Below the pieces are notes generated by a model that saw only the letters and a list, made by a program, of their open reading frames with translations, did no database searches and had not been told where the DNA came from. This document shows, piece by piece, positions 27,331-36,136 of a stretch of DNA of 64,000 nt. Position numbers and translations under genes: made by a program. How positions within the stretch are numbered: the stretch's first letter is position 1; every line of letters starts with the position of its first letter. Origin of the DNA: Ensifer adhaerens (lineage in GTDB: Bacteria > Pseudomonadota > Alphaproteobacteria > Rhizobiales > Rhizobiaceae); contig NZ_CP015881.1 in assembly GCF_000697965.2 (NCBI RefSeq), forward strand, positions 930,001-994,000. Direction: 5' to 3'.

Positions 27331-28347
27331 TCAGGCCGTGTGCTGCACCGGCCTTGAGAAAAAGCCCGAGCGCAGCCGTGTGGCCAGCGGCTTCTCGATC
27401 AGAAGATAGGCGAAAACGCCAAGCGCGGTCCCCGCAATGACCGCCAGCAGCGCCGATGTGAGCAGCCCTATACCCATCATTCCACAAGCCTTGACCACGA
27501 CCGAAATCGCAAAGGTGTGCCAGAGGTAGATCGAGTAGGATGCGCCGCCAAGCATCATCGGCAGCCTGCTGGGGCGGAACCAGCCCTGCGCTTCGAGCGC
27601 CAGCGTTCCCAAGACGAGCATGACGGCCAAAGGCCCGAGGATGAATTCGTCGAAAGGCAGGCGAAGCACGGCGACCGCCGCAAATCCTGAAAACGCGCCG
27701 GCGACAAGCATAAGGCCGGACATTGCGCCGGGCACCCTGCCTCTCAGCCACAACTCGGCGACGATCATGCCTGCCACAAATTCAAGAATGATCGGCCGCG
27801 TATAGGTGACGAAGAGCGCGCTGTCGCTGTCGACGGCAAAGCCGATGGCAACCAGCGCCGAGAAACAGCCAGCGATCGCCGGCAGCCGTCTCGACCGCGG
27901 CAACAGCAGTGTCAAGGCGAAGACCGCATAGAAGAACATCTCGTAGTTCAGCGTCCACCCCTGCACCAGCACTGGCCAGATTTCGCCGCTGCTTGGCGAT
28001 CGCATGGGAATGAACAGCAGCGAGGAAAGCACATGCGCGTTGCTCAAGACAAGATTGGGAAACAGGCCAACAAGGCCGCCGATGACCATGACCGCGGTTG
28101 CGAGCCAGTAGATCGGCGCGATCCTCTGGATGCGATCGCGGAGGAAGGCGAGCGGTGACACCGGCCGCCGTTCGCTGATCACCCACATGATGAAGCCGCT
28201 GATGACAAAGAAGACGTCGACGCCGGCAGCACCAATTGCGAAGTGGTGCCCGGTGCGCTCGGCGGCATGAAAGACGACGACCCCGAGCGCTGCGACGGCC
28301 CGCAGATACTGAATGCCGTAGATCGTTGTCGTCGGGGCGCTGATCAT
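27331..28347 (-). CDS. exoZ: Succinoglycan acetyltransferase (acyltransferase 3 family)
   Basis: The 338-residue polytopic membrane protein begins with the acyltransferase-3 motif (IQYLRAVAALGVVVFHAAER, with the conserved histidine) and continues with GAAGVDVFFVISGFIM. It has around ten hydrophobic segments. By position between exoB and exoQ it corresponds to ExoZ, which O-acetylates a glucose of the repeating unit. Its ATG overlaps the exoQ stop codon by 4 nt (ATGA). Confidence 0.9.
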   Translation of the reverse strand: MISAPTTTIYGIQYLRAVAALGVVVFHAAERTGHHFAIGAAGVDVFFVISGFIMWVISERRPVSPLAFLRDRIQRIAPIYWLATAVMVIGGLVGLFPNLVLSNAHVLSSLLFIPMRSPSSGEIWPVLVQGWTLNYEMFFYAVFALTLLLPRSRRLPAIAGCFSALVAIGFAVDSDSALFVTYTRPIILEFVAGMIVAELWLRGRVPGAMSGLMLVAGAFSGFAAVAVLRLPFDEFILGPLAVMLVLGTLALEAQGWFRPSRLPMMLGGASYSIYLWHTFAISVVVKACGMMGIGLLTSALLAVIAGTALGVFAYLLIEKPLATRLRSGFFSRPVQHTA

Positions 28348-29627
28348 TGATACCTCAGTCGTAGCGGGATCTCCGATACGGCCGGCGCCGGACGATCTTC
28401 GACGCTCTGGTGCGTGCGCGCTTCCGGTAAAGTCAGCTTTCCGGCGGCGAAATAGAGCAGGAACGAGCCGATGTGATAGGGGTTCATGATGTCGATTTCG
28501 ACGAAGGACCGCACCAGCAGAAGCAGCGCTATGCCGAAGAGCACGGAAGATTGCGTGTCATGATCCTGCGTCAACAACCGCTTGGTATGCCCGAGCACGG
28601 TTATCAGAAGGATGCCGGACAGAAGCACGAGCCCGATCGCGCCGGTCTCCACCGTCGCTTCGATAAAGGTGTTGTGGAAGTGGAAGCCGGAGCGCGTGGC
28701 AATATAGAACTCTTCCCACAGGCGTTCGGGCTCCGAGAAGCCCTGGACCCAATAGGCCTGATAGCCGACACCGACCAGCGGTGACGACATGGCCGCCTCG
28801 ATGCCCTGCTGCCACAGATAGGTCCGTCCGGTTAGGGTGGAATCCTTGCCGAAAAGCCCGAGGACAAGATCGACGCCCCCACCATAGATGGCCGCAACGG
28901 CGACCATGACACCACAGACGGCGGCGGCGAGGAAGAGCCCCTTGCGGTGTGCCGGCGACAATAGTCCGACCAACCGCATGCCCAGCCACAGCCCGATGAT
29001 GACCACTGTGGTCAACACCGACGTCGCCGATTGCGAGGCAAAAAGTGAATAGGCCGACAGCAACGCGACCAGGCTGGCTGCCGCGAACCACAGGCCGCGT
29101 TCGCCAAGCGCGATCGGCGCGACAAAGGCGAAATAGATGCCGAGCGAGGCGTAGAATCCCAGCTGGTTCTTCGAGGCGAAAGCGCCGACGAAGCTGTAAG
29201 TGCCGTCGAGAGGATCGAGGTGGTAGACGCCGAAGAGGAGTGAGTAGACGAGAACGACGCCGGTTCCAGCAATCGCGCCGCGCACCAGGGTCCTGATGCC
29301 GACAACCCGCATGGCAATCAGGGCGCAGATCACGTGGGAGAGATACTGTATCCCCGTTCGCGCCGTCATACCGGGCGCCGCCGACCAGAAGACCGACAGG
29401 CAGGCGAAGATCGCAAATCCTAAGATCCAGAGGCGGATTCCGTAATTGCCGAGCACACGACGGTAATCGACCAGCACCAGCGGCAGCCACAGGCCATAGT
29501 AGAGCAGGATCGACGCCTGTCCGAAGCGCGAGGAATAGGCGAAGACGAAGAGCGATAGCGCGATCGCAACGGTGCCATAGACACCATTGCGATCGGGAGA
29601 AATCAGGCTCGCCTTCGAAATTTTCAC
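28344..29627 (-). CDS. exoQ: Succinoglycan polymerase, Wzy-like O-antigen ligase/polymerase fold
   Basis: The 427-residue protein has about ten to twelve transmembrane segments and a large periplasmic loop in the second half, including GKDSTLTGRTYLWQQGIEAA and GSGFHFHNTFIEATVETG, the Wzy_C signature. It joins octasaccharide repeats with ExoP and ExoT. Translation starts at GTG (29625-29627) behind AGGAACG. The gene lies 8 nt downstream of exoF. Confidence 0.92.
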   Translation of the reverse strand: MKISKASLISPDRNGVYGTVAIALSLFVFAYSSRFGQASILLYYGLWLPLVLVDYRRVLGNYGIRLWILGFAIFACLSVFWSAAPGMTARTGIQYLSHVICALIAMRVVGIRTLVRGAIAGTGVVLVYSLLFGVYHLDPLDGTYSFVGAFASKNQLGFYASLGIYFAFVAPIALGERGLWFAAASLVALLSAYSLFASQSATSVLTTVVIIGLWLGMRLVGLLSPAHRKGLFLAAAVCGVMVAVAAIYGGGVDLVLGLFGKDSTLTGRTYLWQQGIEAAMSSPLVGVGYQAYWVQGFSEPERLWEEFYIATRSGFHFHNTFIEATVETGAIGLVLLSGILLITVLGHTKRLLTQDHDTQSSVLFGIALLLLVRSFVEIDIMNPYHIGSFLLYFAAGKLTLPEARTHQSVEDRPAPAVSEIPLRLRYQ

Positions 29628-29635
29628 AGCCGTTC

Positions 29636-30907
29636 CTACTGCGTTGCCAGGTTGGCTTCGACCTTGATCACGTCACCGGGCAATACAGGCGTATTTTCGT
29701 CGGCGGAGATCTCCGTCGGCTTTCCGTCGCGCTCGCGCATGATCGAATAGGCGATCGTCGCCTCCGCCGTATTGTCCTTCGACTGCGCGGCTTCGGCCGA
29801 TTGCAGCAACGCTTCGGCCATCAAGTCGCGGCTGGTGCCGAGCTTGATCGAAAGCGTGTCGAGTTCGGCCTCGGTGTTCTGCAGGTCCTGCGCCAGCTGA
29901 GCGTCCCAATCGTTGCGAAGATTGGTTTCGTCCTGGCCCGCCTTGCTGACATCCTGTTTCGCCTTCAGCGAAGCAGTATCGATGTCGAGAAGGGCGGCCT
30001 GCAGTTCGGCTACGCGCTGCTCCAGGGACAGCTTGCGCTGGCTGAGCGCCAGGCCCTTTTCGGCGAGGCTTTCGACCTTCTCGCGGTCTTCAACGACGAG
30101 CTCGAGCTGGCGGTTCTGGGTTTCCGTCTTCTTTGCCAGCGACTGGATTTCGCTTTCGAGCAAGGACTTCAGATCGGCGAGCGACTCCAGTTGCAGCTTC
30201 TGCTTCCTGTCACGCGAGGCCATCAATGCGGTCTCGTTTGCGAGAAGCTTGTCGATACCGGGAACGCCCTGAAGGTCCTTCGGCAGTTCGATGCCATCCT
30301 TTTCGGCGATCTCAGCCTGAAGGCGGGCGCGACGGATCAGCAGCCGGTTGCGCTCGGACGTCTGGACGCTCGAATCGCCATGCGCATTTATGTAGTCGCG
30401 CGCAAAGCGCTGGCCGCTTTCCGAACGGCGCAATCCGCCGCCAAGGCTTACGGCCTTCAGCACCGTCAGATTGGGGGCAAAAGGATATTCGCCGGGCTTC
30501 TGGACCTCGCCTGCGAGGTAAACCGGGCGGTACTGCGCGAGTTCGACGGAGGCGGACGGCCGATCGCGCAGACCGAAGAGCGTCTGCATCTTCTCGCCGA
30601 TCGCTTCACCGACTTCGGTCGTTGTCTTGCCCGCCGCCGGCAGGTCGCCGATGAAGGGCAAGGATAGAGCACCCGAAGGACCAACGGTGTACTCGCCGCT
30701 GACGACTGACCAGTCGCGGACAGCCCCCTCCGCGGTCTGCCATTCAGCCACGCGAATTCTCAGCCTATCCATAGTGCCGAGCTGATACTCATCGGCCCAA
30801 GCCGGAAAAGCACAAGTGAGCGCCGCGGCGATGAGAACCGCCCGGCGCAGGAAACGGGGTAGCGTGCGCGGCATGCGCGACTTTCCCGACAGATGATGTT
30901 CTCTCAT
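29636..30907 (-). CDS. exoF: Outer-membrane/periplasmic polysaccharide export protein ExoF
   Basis: I chose the ATG at 30907 (GGGAAG site), giving 423 residues. It has an export signal (AVLIAALTCAFPAWADE region), a Poly_export domain (YQLGTMDRLRIRVAEW, YTVGPSGALSLPFIGDLPAA), SLBB-like segments (VYLAGEVQKPGEYPFAP) and a long coiled coil at about residues 215-360. ExoF is needed with ExoY for transfer of the first galactose to the lipid carrier and is thought to form part of the export path. The open frame extending further upstream is not supported. Confidence 0.92.
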   Translation of the reverse strand: MREHHLSGKSRMPRTLPRFLRRAVLIAAALTCAFPAWADEYQLGTMDRLRIRVAEWQTAEGAVRDWSVVSGEYTVGPSGALSLPFIGDLPAAGKTTTEVGEAIGEKMQTLFGLRDRPSASVELAQYRPVYLAGEVQKPGEYPFAPNLTVLKAVSLGGGLRRSESGQRFARDYINAHGDSSVQTSERNRLLIRRARLQAEIAEKDGIELPKDLQGVPGIDKLLANETALMASRDRKQKLQLESLADLKSLLESEIQSLAKKTETQNRQLELVVEDREKVESLAEKGLALSQRKLSLEQRVAELQAALLDIDTASLKAKQDVSKAGQDETNLRNDWDAQLAQDLQNTEAELDTLSIKLGTSRDLMAEALLQSAEAAQSKDNTAEATIAYSIMRERDGKPTEISADENTPVLPGDVIKVEANLATQ

Positions 30908-30972
30908 TTGGGCTTCCCGAATGAAGGCGCCTTCCCGCGACCGGTCGCGCGGGCTTTCCAGGCGCTGTTTCG

Positions 30973-31653
30973 TCAGTAGCTGCCGCGCGAAAGGCAAACG
31001 GCGGGAATGGTTCTGACAACGATGGAGAAGTCCTTCAGCAGCGACCAGTTCTGGACGTACTGGGTATCGAACGCGATGCGGGTTGCGTAGGATACGTCGT
31101 TGCGCCCGCTGATTTGCCAAAGGCCGGTAAGACCGGGTCGGGATTGCAGGTAGTAGACGGCGGCGCTGTCGTAGAGCTCCAGTTCGTCCTCCACCACCGG
31201 GCGCGGGCCAACCATGCTCATTTCACCGCGCACGATGTTGACGAGCTGCGGCAGTTCATCAAGGCTTAGTTTGCGCAGGACACTGCCGACGACCGTGACA
31301 CGCGGGTCGTCCTGCAGTTTGCGCGTCGCGCGCCATTCCTCGTAGGCGGCCGGATTGGCCTTGAGGTAGTCCTGCAGGATCCGGTCCCCATCAGGGCGCA
31401 TGGTGCGGAACTTAAGGCAACGGAACGACTTGCCGTTGTGGCCGATGCGGCGGTGGCCGTAGAAGATGCTGCCGCCGTCGGAAAACTTGACCAGCGCCAT
31501 GAGCATCAGGAACAGCGGGCTTAAGAAAACGAGGGCGAGGGAAGCGGCAAGCACGTCGAAGCCACGCTTCGAAACGCCACCCACGGGTGGGATTGCCGCA
31601 AACTCTGCGGCACTGAAAAACGGCGAATTGGCCGATCTGGTCGCAGACTTCAT
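30973..31653 (-). CDS. exoY: Undecaprenyl-phosphate galactose phosphotransferase
   Basis: The 226-residue protein starts succinoglycan synthesis by moving galactose-1-phosphate from UDP-galactose to the lipid carrier at the inner membrane. The first hydrophobic segment ([20 protein letters not shown]) precedes the bacterial sugar-transferase core: [54 protein letters not shown] and [15 protein letters not shown]. The start MKSATRS at 31653 gives the family length. A long regulatory gap separates it from the divergent exoX, whose product lowers ExoY activity in S. meliloti. Confidence 0.95.
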   Translation of the reverse strand: MKSATRSANSPFFSAAEFAAIPPVGGVSKRGFDVLAASLALVFLSPLFLMLMALVKFSDGGSIFYGHRRIGHNGKSFRCLKFRTMRPDGDRILQDYLKANPAAYEEWRATRKLQDDPRVTVVGSVLRKLSLDELPQLVNIVRGEMSMVGPRPVVEDELELYDSAAVYYLQSRPGLTGLWQISGRNDVSYATRIAFDTQYVQNWSLLKDFSIVVRTIPAVCLSRGSY

Positions 31654-32404
31654 AGAGGTGACTCCATTTACGTTTGGCGATTTGTCGGTCTCCCCAGGGG
31701 GGCCTACAGCCCACACTGGGGCGCGCTCATCGTGAATAATGAACGTCCGGTAAGGATTTGCTTTTTGAAGGCGAAATAAAGGCGAGTATCCAAGCAGGGG
31801 CCAAAATGCGTATATCACCACTTTCGAATATGCAATATTTCTCGTGACAGGCGCTGCTATATTATTGCGAGTAACAGTATCACCTCGCACGTATTCCTGT
31901 ATTGTTTCTGGCGAGCCAAATTACATTTCCGTCGAAGTGGCGATATCTTCGCAGGCCGATGTTTTCCTTGAGCTTCGGGAGCGTGATTTCCCCTGCTCCA
32001 AAATTAACGGTCGTCCGTATTTCCCAAATTTTGCTGCGTCGCACCAAGTCTTCGCGGCGCACACAAAGACTCGCAGCATCGTTCAAACTTGTAATAAAAG
32101 TTGATCAGCACGTGAGTGTGGCGGCAACCATCGGGCGATGCGGAGACCGTCTCCCGACGGGAGGTGGAAAATCAGCTGCCGAGCGCAGGCTCGCGTCACA
32201 ATGGCGTTCGAGGCCAATCAACTGATTTTGATTCGATCGACGCTGCTCGAAACGCGACATAAAGATTTGCCTGTTTCTATGTGCCAAAGCGGCGGCTATT
32301 GCCGGTTGCAGCCGATGTCCGTCGCCAATATATTAACATTTACAGAGGAAAGGCCGATTTTGCGATGACGTCTGCAGCGATAGAACCGATTGCGAGCTAG
32401 TGCC
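31654..32404. other. Long divergent control region between exoY and exoX
   Basis: This 750-bp region has no supported gene. It is less GC-rich than its surroundings, with AT-rich patches around 31830-31870, 32080-32100 and 32330-32345. A short perfect palindrome, CTCCCG-A-CGGGAG (32151-32163), lies mid-region. Known regulators of this interval in S. meliloti include MucR, ChvI and SyrM-linked factors; their sites cannot be assigned here. Confidence 0.45.
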
Positions 32405-32683
32405 ATGTACGCACCACGCGTCTTCGTGAGTATGATCGGCGCCCTGACGGTTTTTGCGGTCGTCACCTATTTCCTCAATGGCTCTCTCACATCCACGCTT
32501 ATCCAGACGGCGATCTGTGCGGTCCTCATTCAGATCGGCTATTTCCTCGCGGTCGTCTTCCTAATCTGGAGGAAAGCGCGCGAGCACGGAAAAAAAGCGG
32601 CTGAAGTGCTGCAATCGGCCAATGACGACAAGCCGGGCAGCAATAGCCACCGCCTGGACCGGCCCGGTCACTTCAATCGTTGA
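32405..32683 (+). CDS. exoX: Exopolysaccharide production repressor, small inner-membrane protein
   Basis: The 92-residue protein has two transmembrane helices (MIGALTVFAVVTYFL and ICAVLIQIGYFLAVVFLIW) and a short charged C-terminal tail, matching ExoX in size and position next to exoY. ExoX limits succinoglycan synthesis after translation, probably by acting on ExoY; the exoX/exoY dose ratio matters. The ATG at 32405 (MYAPRVF) matches the family start better than an in-frame start 15 nt upstream. Confidence 0.85.
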   Translation: MYAPRVFVSMIGALTVFAVVTYFLNGSLTSTLIQTAICAVLIQIGYFLAVVFLIWRKAREHGKKAAEVLQSANDDKPGSNSHRLDRPGHFNR

Positions 32684-32910
32684 TCGCACGGCCGGACAAG
32701 CCTGCCTCGCTTCAAAAAAATCGCCTTTGACGCGGTTGCGACATGATCGCCCTGCATGGTGCGGCCCGTTACGGCAAGATTCCATGCCGGGCTGCATGAT
32801 CTAGCGGGTCGCCAATGACTCGGCTGCGTCATGCAGCGATCGAGAACTGGTGCAGTCCACTTGGCCCCTAGGCGCCGCGCTGCCCGCGAGACACGATACT
32901 GGAGGCCCCC

Positions 32911-33927
32911 ATGACCACAGTCGCCCGGACAGATGTCTGCGTCATCATTGCTGCGAAGAATGCCGAGGCGACCATCGCCCGCGCGGTCGCGTCGGCGCTG
33001 GCCGAACAGGAAACCGCCGAAGTGATCGTGGTGGATGACGGTTCCACCGATCAGACCGTCGCCGCGGCGCGATCTGCCGACGATCACAGCGGACGGCTGA
33101 CGATCGCACGCTTTGAAAGCAATCGCGGTCCTTCAGCAGCGCGCAACCATGCGATTGCCATCAGCCGCGCCCCGGTCCTGGCGATCCTCGACGCCGACGA
33201 TTTCTTTCTACCCGGCAGGCTCGGCAGGCTGCTCGCAGTAGAGGAGTGGGATTTCATCGCCGACAATATCGCCTTCATGGGCGAGGCCGCAGTGACTGGT
33301 GCGGCTCCAAGGGTCGATGACTTCCCGCCACGGCCGCGCCTTCTCGGCCTCATTGATTTCGTCGAGGGCAATATTTCGCAGCCGGGCGTGAAACGTGGCG
33401 AGATCGGCTTCCTGAAGCCGCTGATGCGCCGCCGCTTCCTCGATAAGCATGGCATCCGCTATCAGGAGGTGCTTCGTCTGGGGGAGGATTATGACCTCTA
33501 TCTTCGCGCACTGGCCAAAGGTGCACGCTACAAGGTCATTCAAAGCTGTGGCTATGCGGCGATCGTGCGCGGCAATTCGTTGAGCGGCAGCCACCGGACC
33601 GAGGATCTAAAGCGCCTCTACGAGGCCGACCGCGTCATACTCGCGGCAAACGACCTCGACGGTGAGGCAGCGGCTGCCGTGCGACGGCATGAGCGTCACG
33701 TGCGTGGCCGCTACCAGCACCGCCACTTCCTCGACCTCAAGAAAGAGCGCGGTGCTATGGCTGCGATCGGTTACCTCATGCGGCGCCCGGGCGCCGCGCC
33801 GGCCGTCACCGCCGGTATTTTCGCCGACAAGACGGAGCGCTTCAGGCCGCGCCAGGATGCGGCACCGGCGGGCGGAGGCGCGGCAGTGCGCTACCTTCTG
33901 CCCATCGGCGCGGAGCACGCGCGCTAG
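32911..33927 (+). CDS. exoU: Succinoglycan glucosyltransferase (GT2)
   Basis: The 338-residue GT2 protein has the nucleotide-sugar core [32 protein letters not shown] and the acceptor/metal motif AILDADDFFLP. A later segment, LRLGEDYDLYLRALAKGARY, carries the ED catalytic motif. ExoU adds the seventh sugar of the octasaccharide in S. meliloti. A strong GGAGG site precedes the ATG. It converges with exoV, with a terminator between. Confidence 0.9.
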   Translation: MTTVARTDVCVIIAAKNAEATIARAVASALAEQETAEVIVVDDGSTDQTVAAARSADDHSGRLTIARFESNRGPSAARNHAIAISRAPVLAILDADDFFLPGRLGRLLAVEEWDFIADNIAFMGEAAVTGAAPRVDDFPPRPRLLGLIDFVEGNISQPGVKRGEIGFLKPLMRRRFLDKHGIRYQEVLRLGEDYDLYLRALAKGARYKVIQSCGYAAIVRGNSLSGSHRTEDLKRLYEADRVILAANDLDGEAAAAVRRHERHVRGRYQHRHFLDLKKERGAMAAIGYLMRRPGAAPAVTAGIFADKTERFRPRQDAAPAGGGAAVRYLLPIGAEHAR

Positions 33928-33976
33928 CACCACGCGTTGCGGCGTCGGCGCCACGTCGAACCATCGCGAGCGGAAT

Positions 33977-34002
33977 ACGCTCCGGCATCTCGTCCGGAGC
34001 GT
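33977..34002 (+). terminator. Hairpin terminator between convergent exoU and exoV
   Basis: ACGCTCCGG (33977-33985) and CCGGAGCGT (33994-34002) form a perfect 9-bp stem with an 8-nt loop. It is followed by CGTTTGTC on the plus strand. Confidence 0.7.
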
Positions 34003-34015
34003 CGTTTGTCACATC

Positions 34016-34963
34016 CTAGAAGTAGGCGCGCCGTACGGCGGCCAACGCATCCTGGAAGCGTTCCTTGCGTTCGGCGAGCCGGCTGTCGCTGCTCAATTGC
34101 GGCTCTGCGCGAGTGGCCTGCCAAAGTGCAAGCGTCGACGGCGCCGCAAGCACCTGCTTGGCCGCGCTGCGCAAGAACGTCTGACGCGGTTCTCTGGCCG
34201 CGACGATCACCTCGCCGTCGGCGGATCGCAGGTTCGCAGCCTCCGGCACGGTCTGCGCCTCGAAGCCCATGCCCCAGAAACGTGCGCCCTTGATCATGGC
34301 TTCGGTGCGGCTGGAGACCGGAACATGGCGGGGACGGTATTCGACGCCGACGGTTTTTGCCCAGTCGTTCCACTTGAAGCTGTTGATGCTGTCCGACGTC
34401 GTCACCGCCACCCAGGGAACGCGGAATGCATCGGCAAGAATCGCCCCATGCATCGATTCGGCGACAATGAACTCCGATTGCGCGATCTCGCGGATCACGC
34501 TCTTGGCCTCGCCGCGCGGGTCGATGTAGTGCATGCCGACGGTGCCGCAGGTGACGGGCCACATACCGGCGATCGCACTTTCCCAATGGGGAATGAAACT
34601 GCGCTTGTATAGCTTAGGCAGGTTCCGGAATTCCGGCATGTCGGCGACCATGACCGCAGGATCGACAATACCGCGCTCCGGCGCAAGGCCGATCTTCTCG
34701 GCTGTCAACGGCCCGCGCACGCAGCGAAGGTCCCATTCGGCGGCATCCCGCATGTCCGGCAAGCTGCCGTAGCCGAAACCGCTGCCGATAACGAGCTTGC
34801 GGACGCCATCAGGCAGCAGCGCGCGGTTGAGCACCGTGCCGACGCCGACGAGGAGGATGTCGTCATGGACATCGCGAAAACCCGGCAGCAGGAAATCCCA
34901 AAGCCAGAGGTTGAGGTCGTCGCCGAAATTGCCGTGCTGAGATTCCCAGTAATAGGGCTTCAT
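34016..34963 (-). CDS. exoV: Succinoglycan ketal pyruvyltransferase
   Basis: The 315-residue protein belongs to the polysaccharide pyruvyl transferase family: YYWESQHGNFGDDLNLWLWD at the start, then VGVGTVLNRALL, VIGSGFGYGSLPD and the EFIVAESMHGAILADAFRVP motif with its conserved histidine. It transfers pyruvate from phosphoenolpyruvate to the terminal sugar of the succinoglycan repeat. GAAGGGA precedes the ATG. It lies downstream of exoW on the same strand. Confidence 0.93.
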   Translation of the reverse strand: MKPYYWESQHGNFGDDLNLWLWDFLLPGFRDVHDDILLVGVGTVLNRALLPDGVRKLVIGSGFGYGSLPDMRDAAEWDLRCVRGPLTAEKIGLAPERGIVDPAVMVADMPEFRNLPKLYKRSFIPHWESAIAGMWPVTCGTVGMHYIDPRGEAKSVIREIAQSEFIVAESMHGAILADAFRVPWVAVTTSDSINSFKWNDWAKTVGVEYRPRHVPVSSRTEAMIKGARFWGMGFEAQTVPEAANLRSADGEVIVAAREPRQTFLRSAAKQVLAAPSTLALWQATRAEPQLSSDSRLAERKERFQDALAAVRRAYF

Positions 34964-35049
34964 GGGCGGTCCCTTCTTTCAAATGCGAGATAGGTTCGAT
35001 GCCGCGCCTGGCGGGCTTGTTCTTCCTCCAAAAGGAGTTTCTGTCCGGA

Positions 35050-36015
35050 TCAGCGTGAACGGGAAAACTTGCCGACGGCAAGCTCGAATGCGCTTTGCAA
35101 CAGCTTGGGATCGCGCAGGACCCAACGTGCCAGCAGTCGAAACTGCGGCGACTTCCGCCGCTTCAGCCGGCGCGCCTGGCTCCAGAGCGCCTGACGACGG
35201 GCCGTGTGTTGGTAGGACTGGATCGACGCGACGGCCGATGGCTTGCGCGAAAGCCGGTGCTCAAGCGTCTCAAGGGCAACAAAGGTGTTGAACTGCTGCT
35301 GCAGGAATTGCGGCGAATCGTTGTCGATCGAGTGGAAGATGTTGATGCCCTCCCCGCGCACGGCACCGGCTGCATCGCAAAGCACGACACGATTTGCCGC
35401 CAGAATGCAGTCGCAGAAGAACAGCACGTCCTCGGCCGCGAGACGCAGCTCGGCATCAAAGCGCACCGTCTCGAAAAGCCGGCGACCAACCACCATGCAA
35501 GACAGGTGCAGGAAGCTCCAGTTCCGCAGCATGACATTGGAAAGATCGGGAATTTCGACGACAAGCGGGCTTTCCTGCAAGCGCACGACCGTATCGCTTG
35601 CCTCGAGGTCGGCGACGCCGAAATGGTAGTAGAACGCCTCGCCGCCTGTTATCGACGCCCAGTAACAGTCGGCACCAAAGCGGCTCATGCTGTCGACGGC
35701 ATTTTGGAGATGATCGGTGGTCCAGAGGTCGTCGGAATCGAGGAACGCGGCGAACGCGGCGTCGGCCGGAACGTTGTCGAGCCCGGTGTTGCGCGCGCCG
35801 CCTGGACCCTTGTTGTCCTGCCGGATCACCGTCACGCGCGCCCGCTCGCCATCGGCAAGCGGCCTCAACTCCTCGTCGATCGAGTAGGGAGATTGATCGT
35901 CTATCACCAGGACATGGAAGTCTTGATAGCTTTGGGCAAAGACGGACGCGAGCGCGCGCCGAAGAATACCCGGCTCCTTCTGGTAGTAGGGAATAATAAC
36001 AGTCAGCTTCGCCAT
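35050..36015 (-). CDS. exoW: Succinoglycan glucosyltransferase (GT2)
   Basis: The 321-residue GT2 enzyme opens with LTVIIPYYQKEPGILRRALA and has VLVIDDQSPYSIDEEL, NKGPGGARNTGLDNVPADAA and AFLDSDDLWTTDHLQ. The ED motif occurs in ELRLAAEDVLFFCDCILA. ExoW adds the eighth glucose of the repeating unit. It is divergent from exoT across a 121-bp gap. Confidence 0.9.
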   Translation of the reverse strand: MAKLTVIIPYYQKEPGILRRALASVFAQSYQDFHVLVIDDQSPYSIDEELRPLADGERARVTVIRQDNKGPGGARNTGLDNVPADAAFAAFLDSDDLWTTDHLQNAVDSMSRFGADCYWASITGGEAFYYHFGVADLEASDTVVRLQESPLVVEIPDLSNVMLRNWSFLHLSCMVVGRRLFETVRFDAELRLAAEDVLFFCDCILAANRVVLCDAAGAVRGEGINIFHSIDNDSPQFLQQQFNTFVALETLEHRLSRKPSAVASIQSYQHTARRQALWSQARRLKRRKSPQFRLLARWVLRDPKLLQSAFELAVGKFSRSR

Positions 36016-36136
36016 CTTTTCGCCCCTGCGGTTTCTCTAAAAGAGTATTTCGTGGTCTCCTCCCACCGGGTCGCGACCTCAAATCTAGCGCTTGCCCTTT
36101 GTCGGAAATCCTTCAAAGGCATCACGGGATGCTCAC

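Noticed and set aside
32105..32368. Small overlapping frames in the exoY-exoX gap
   Set aside because: They are short, on both strands, without credible ribosome binding sites or conserved motifs, and lie in a known regulatory interval.
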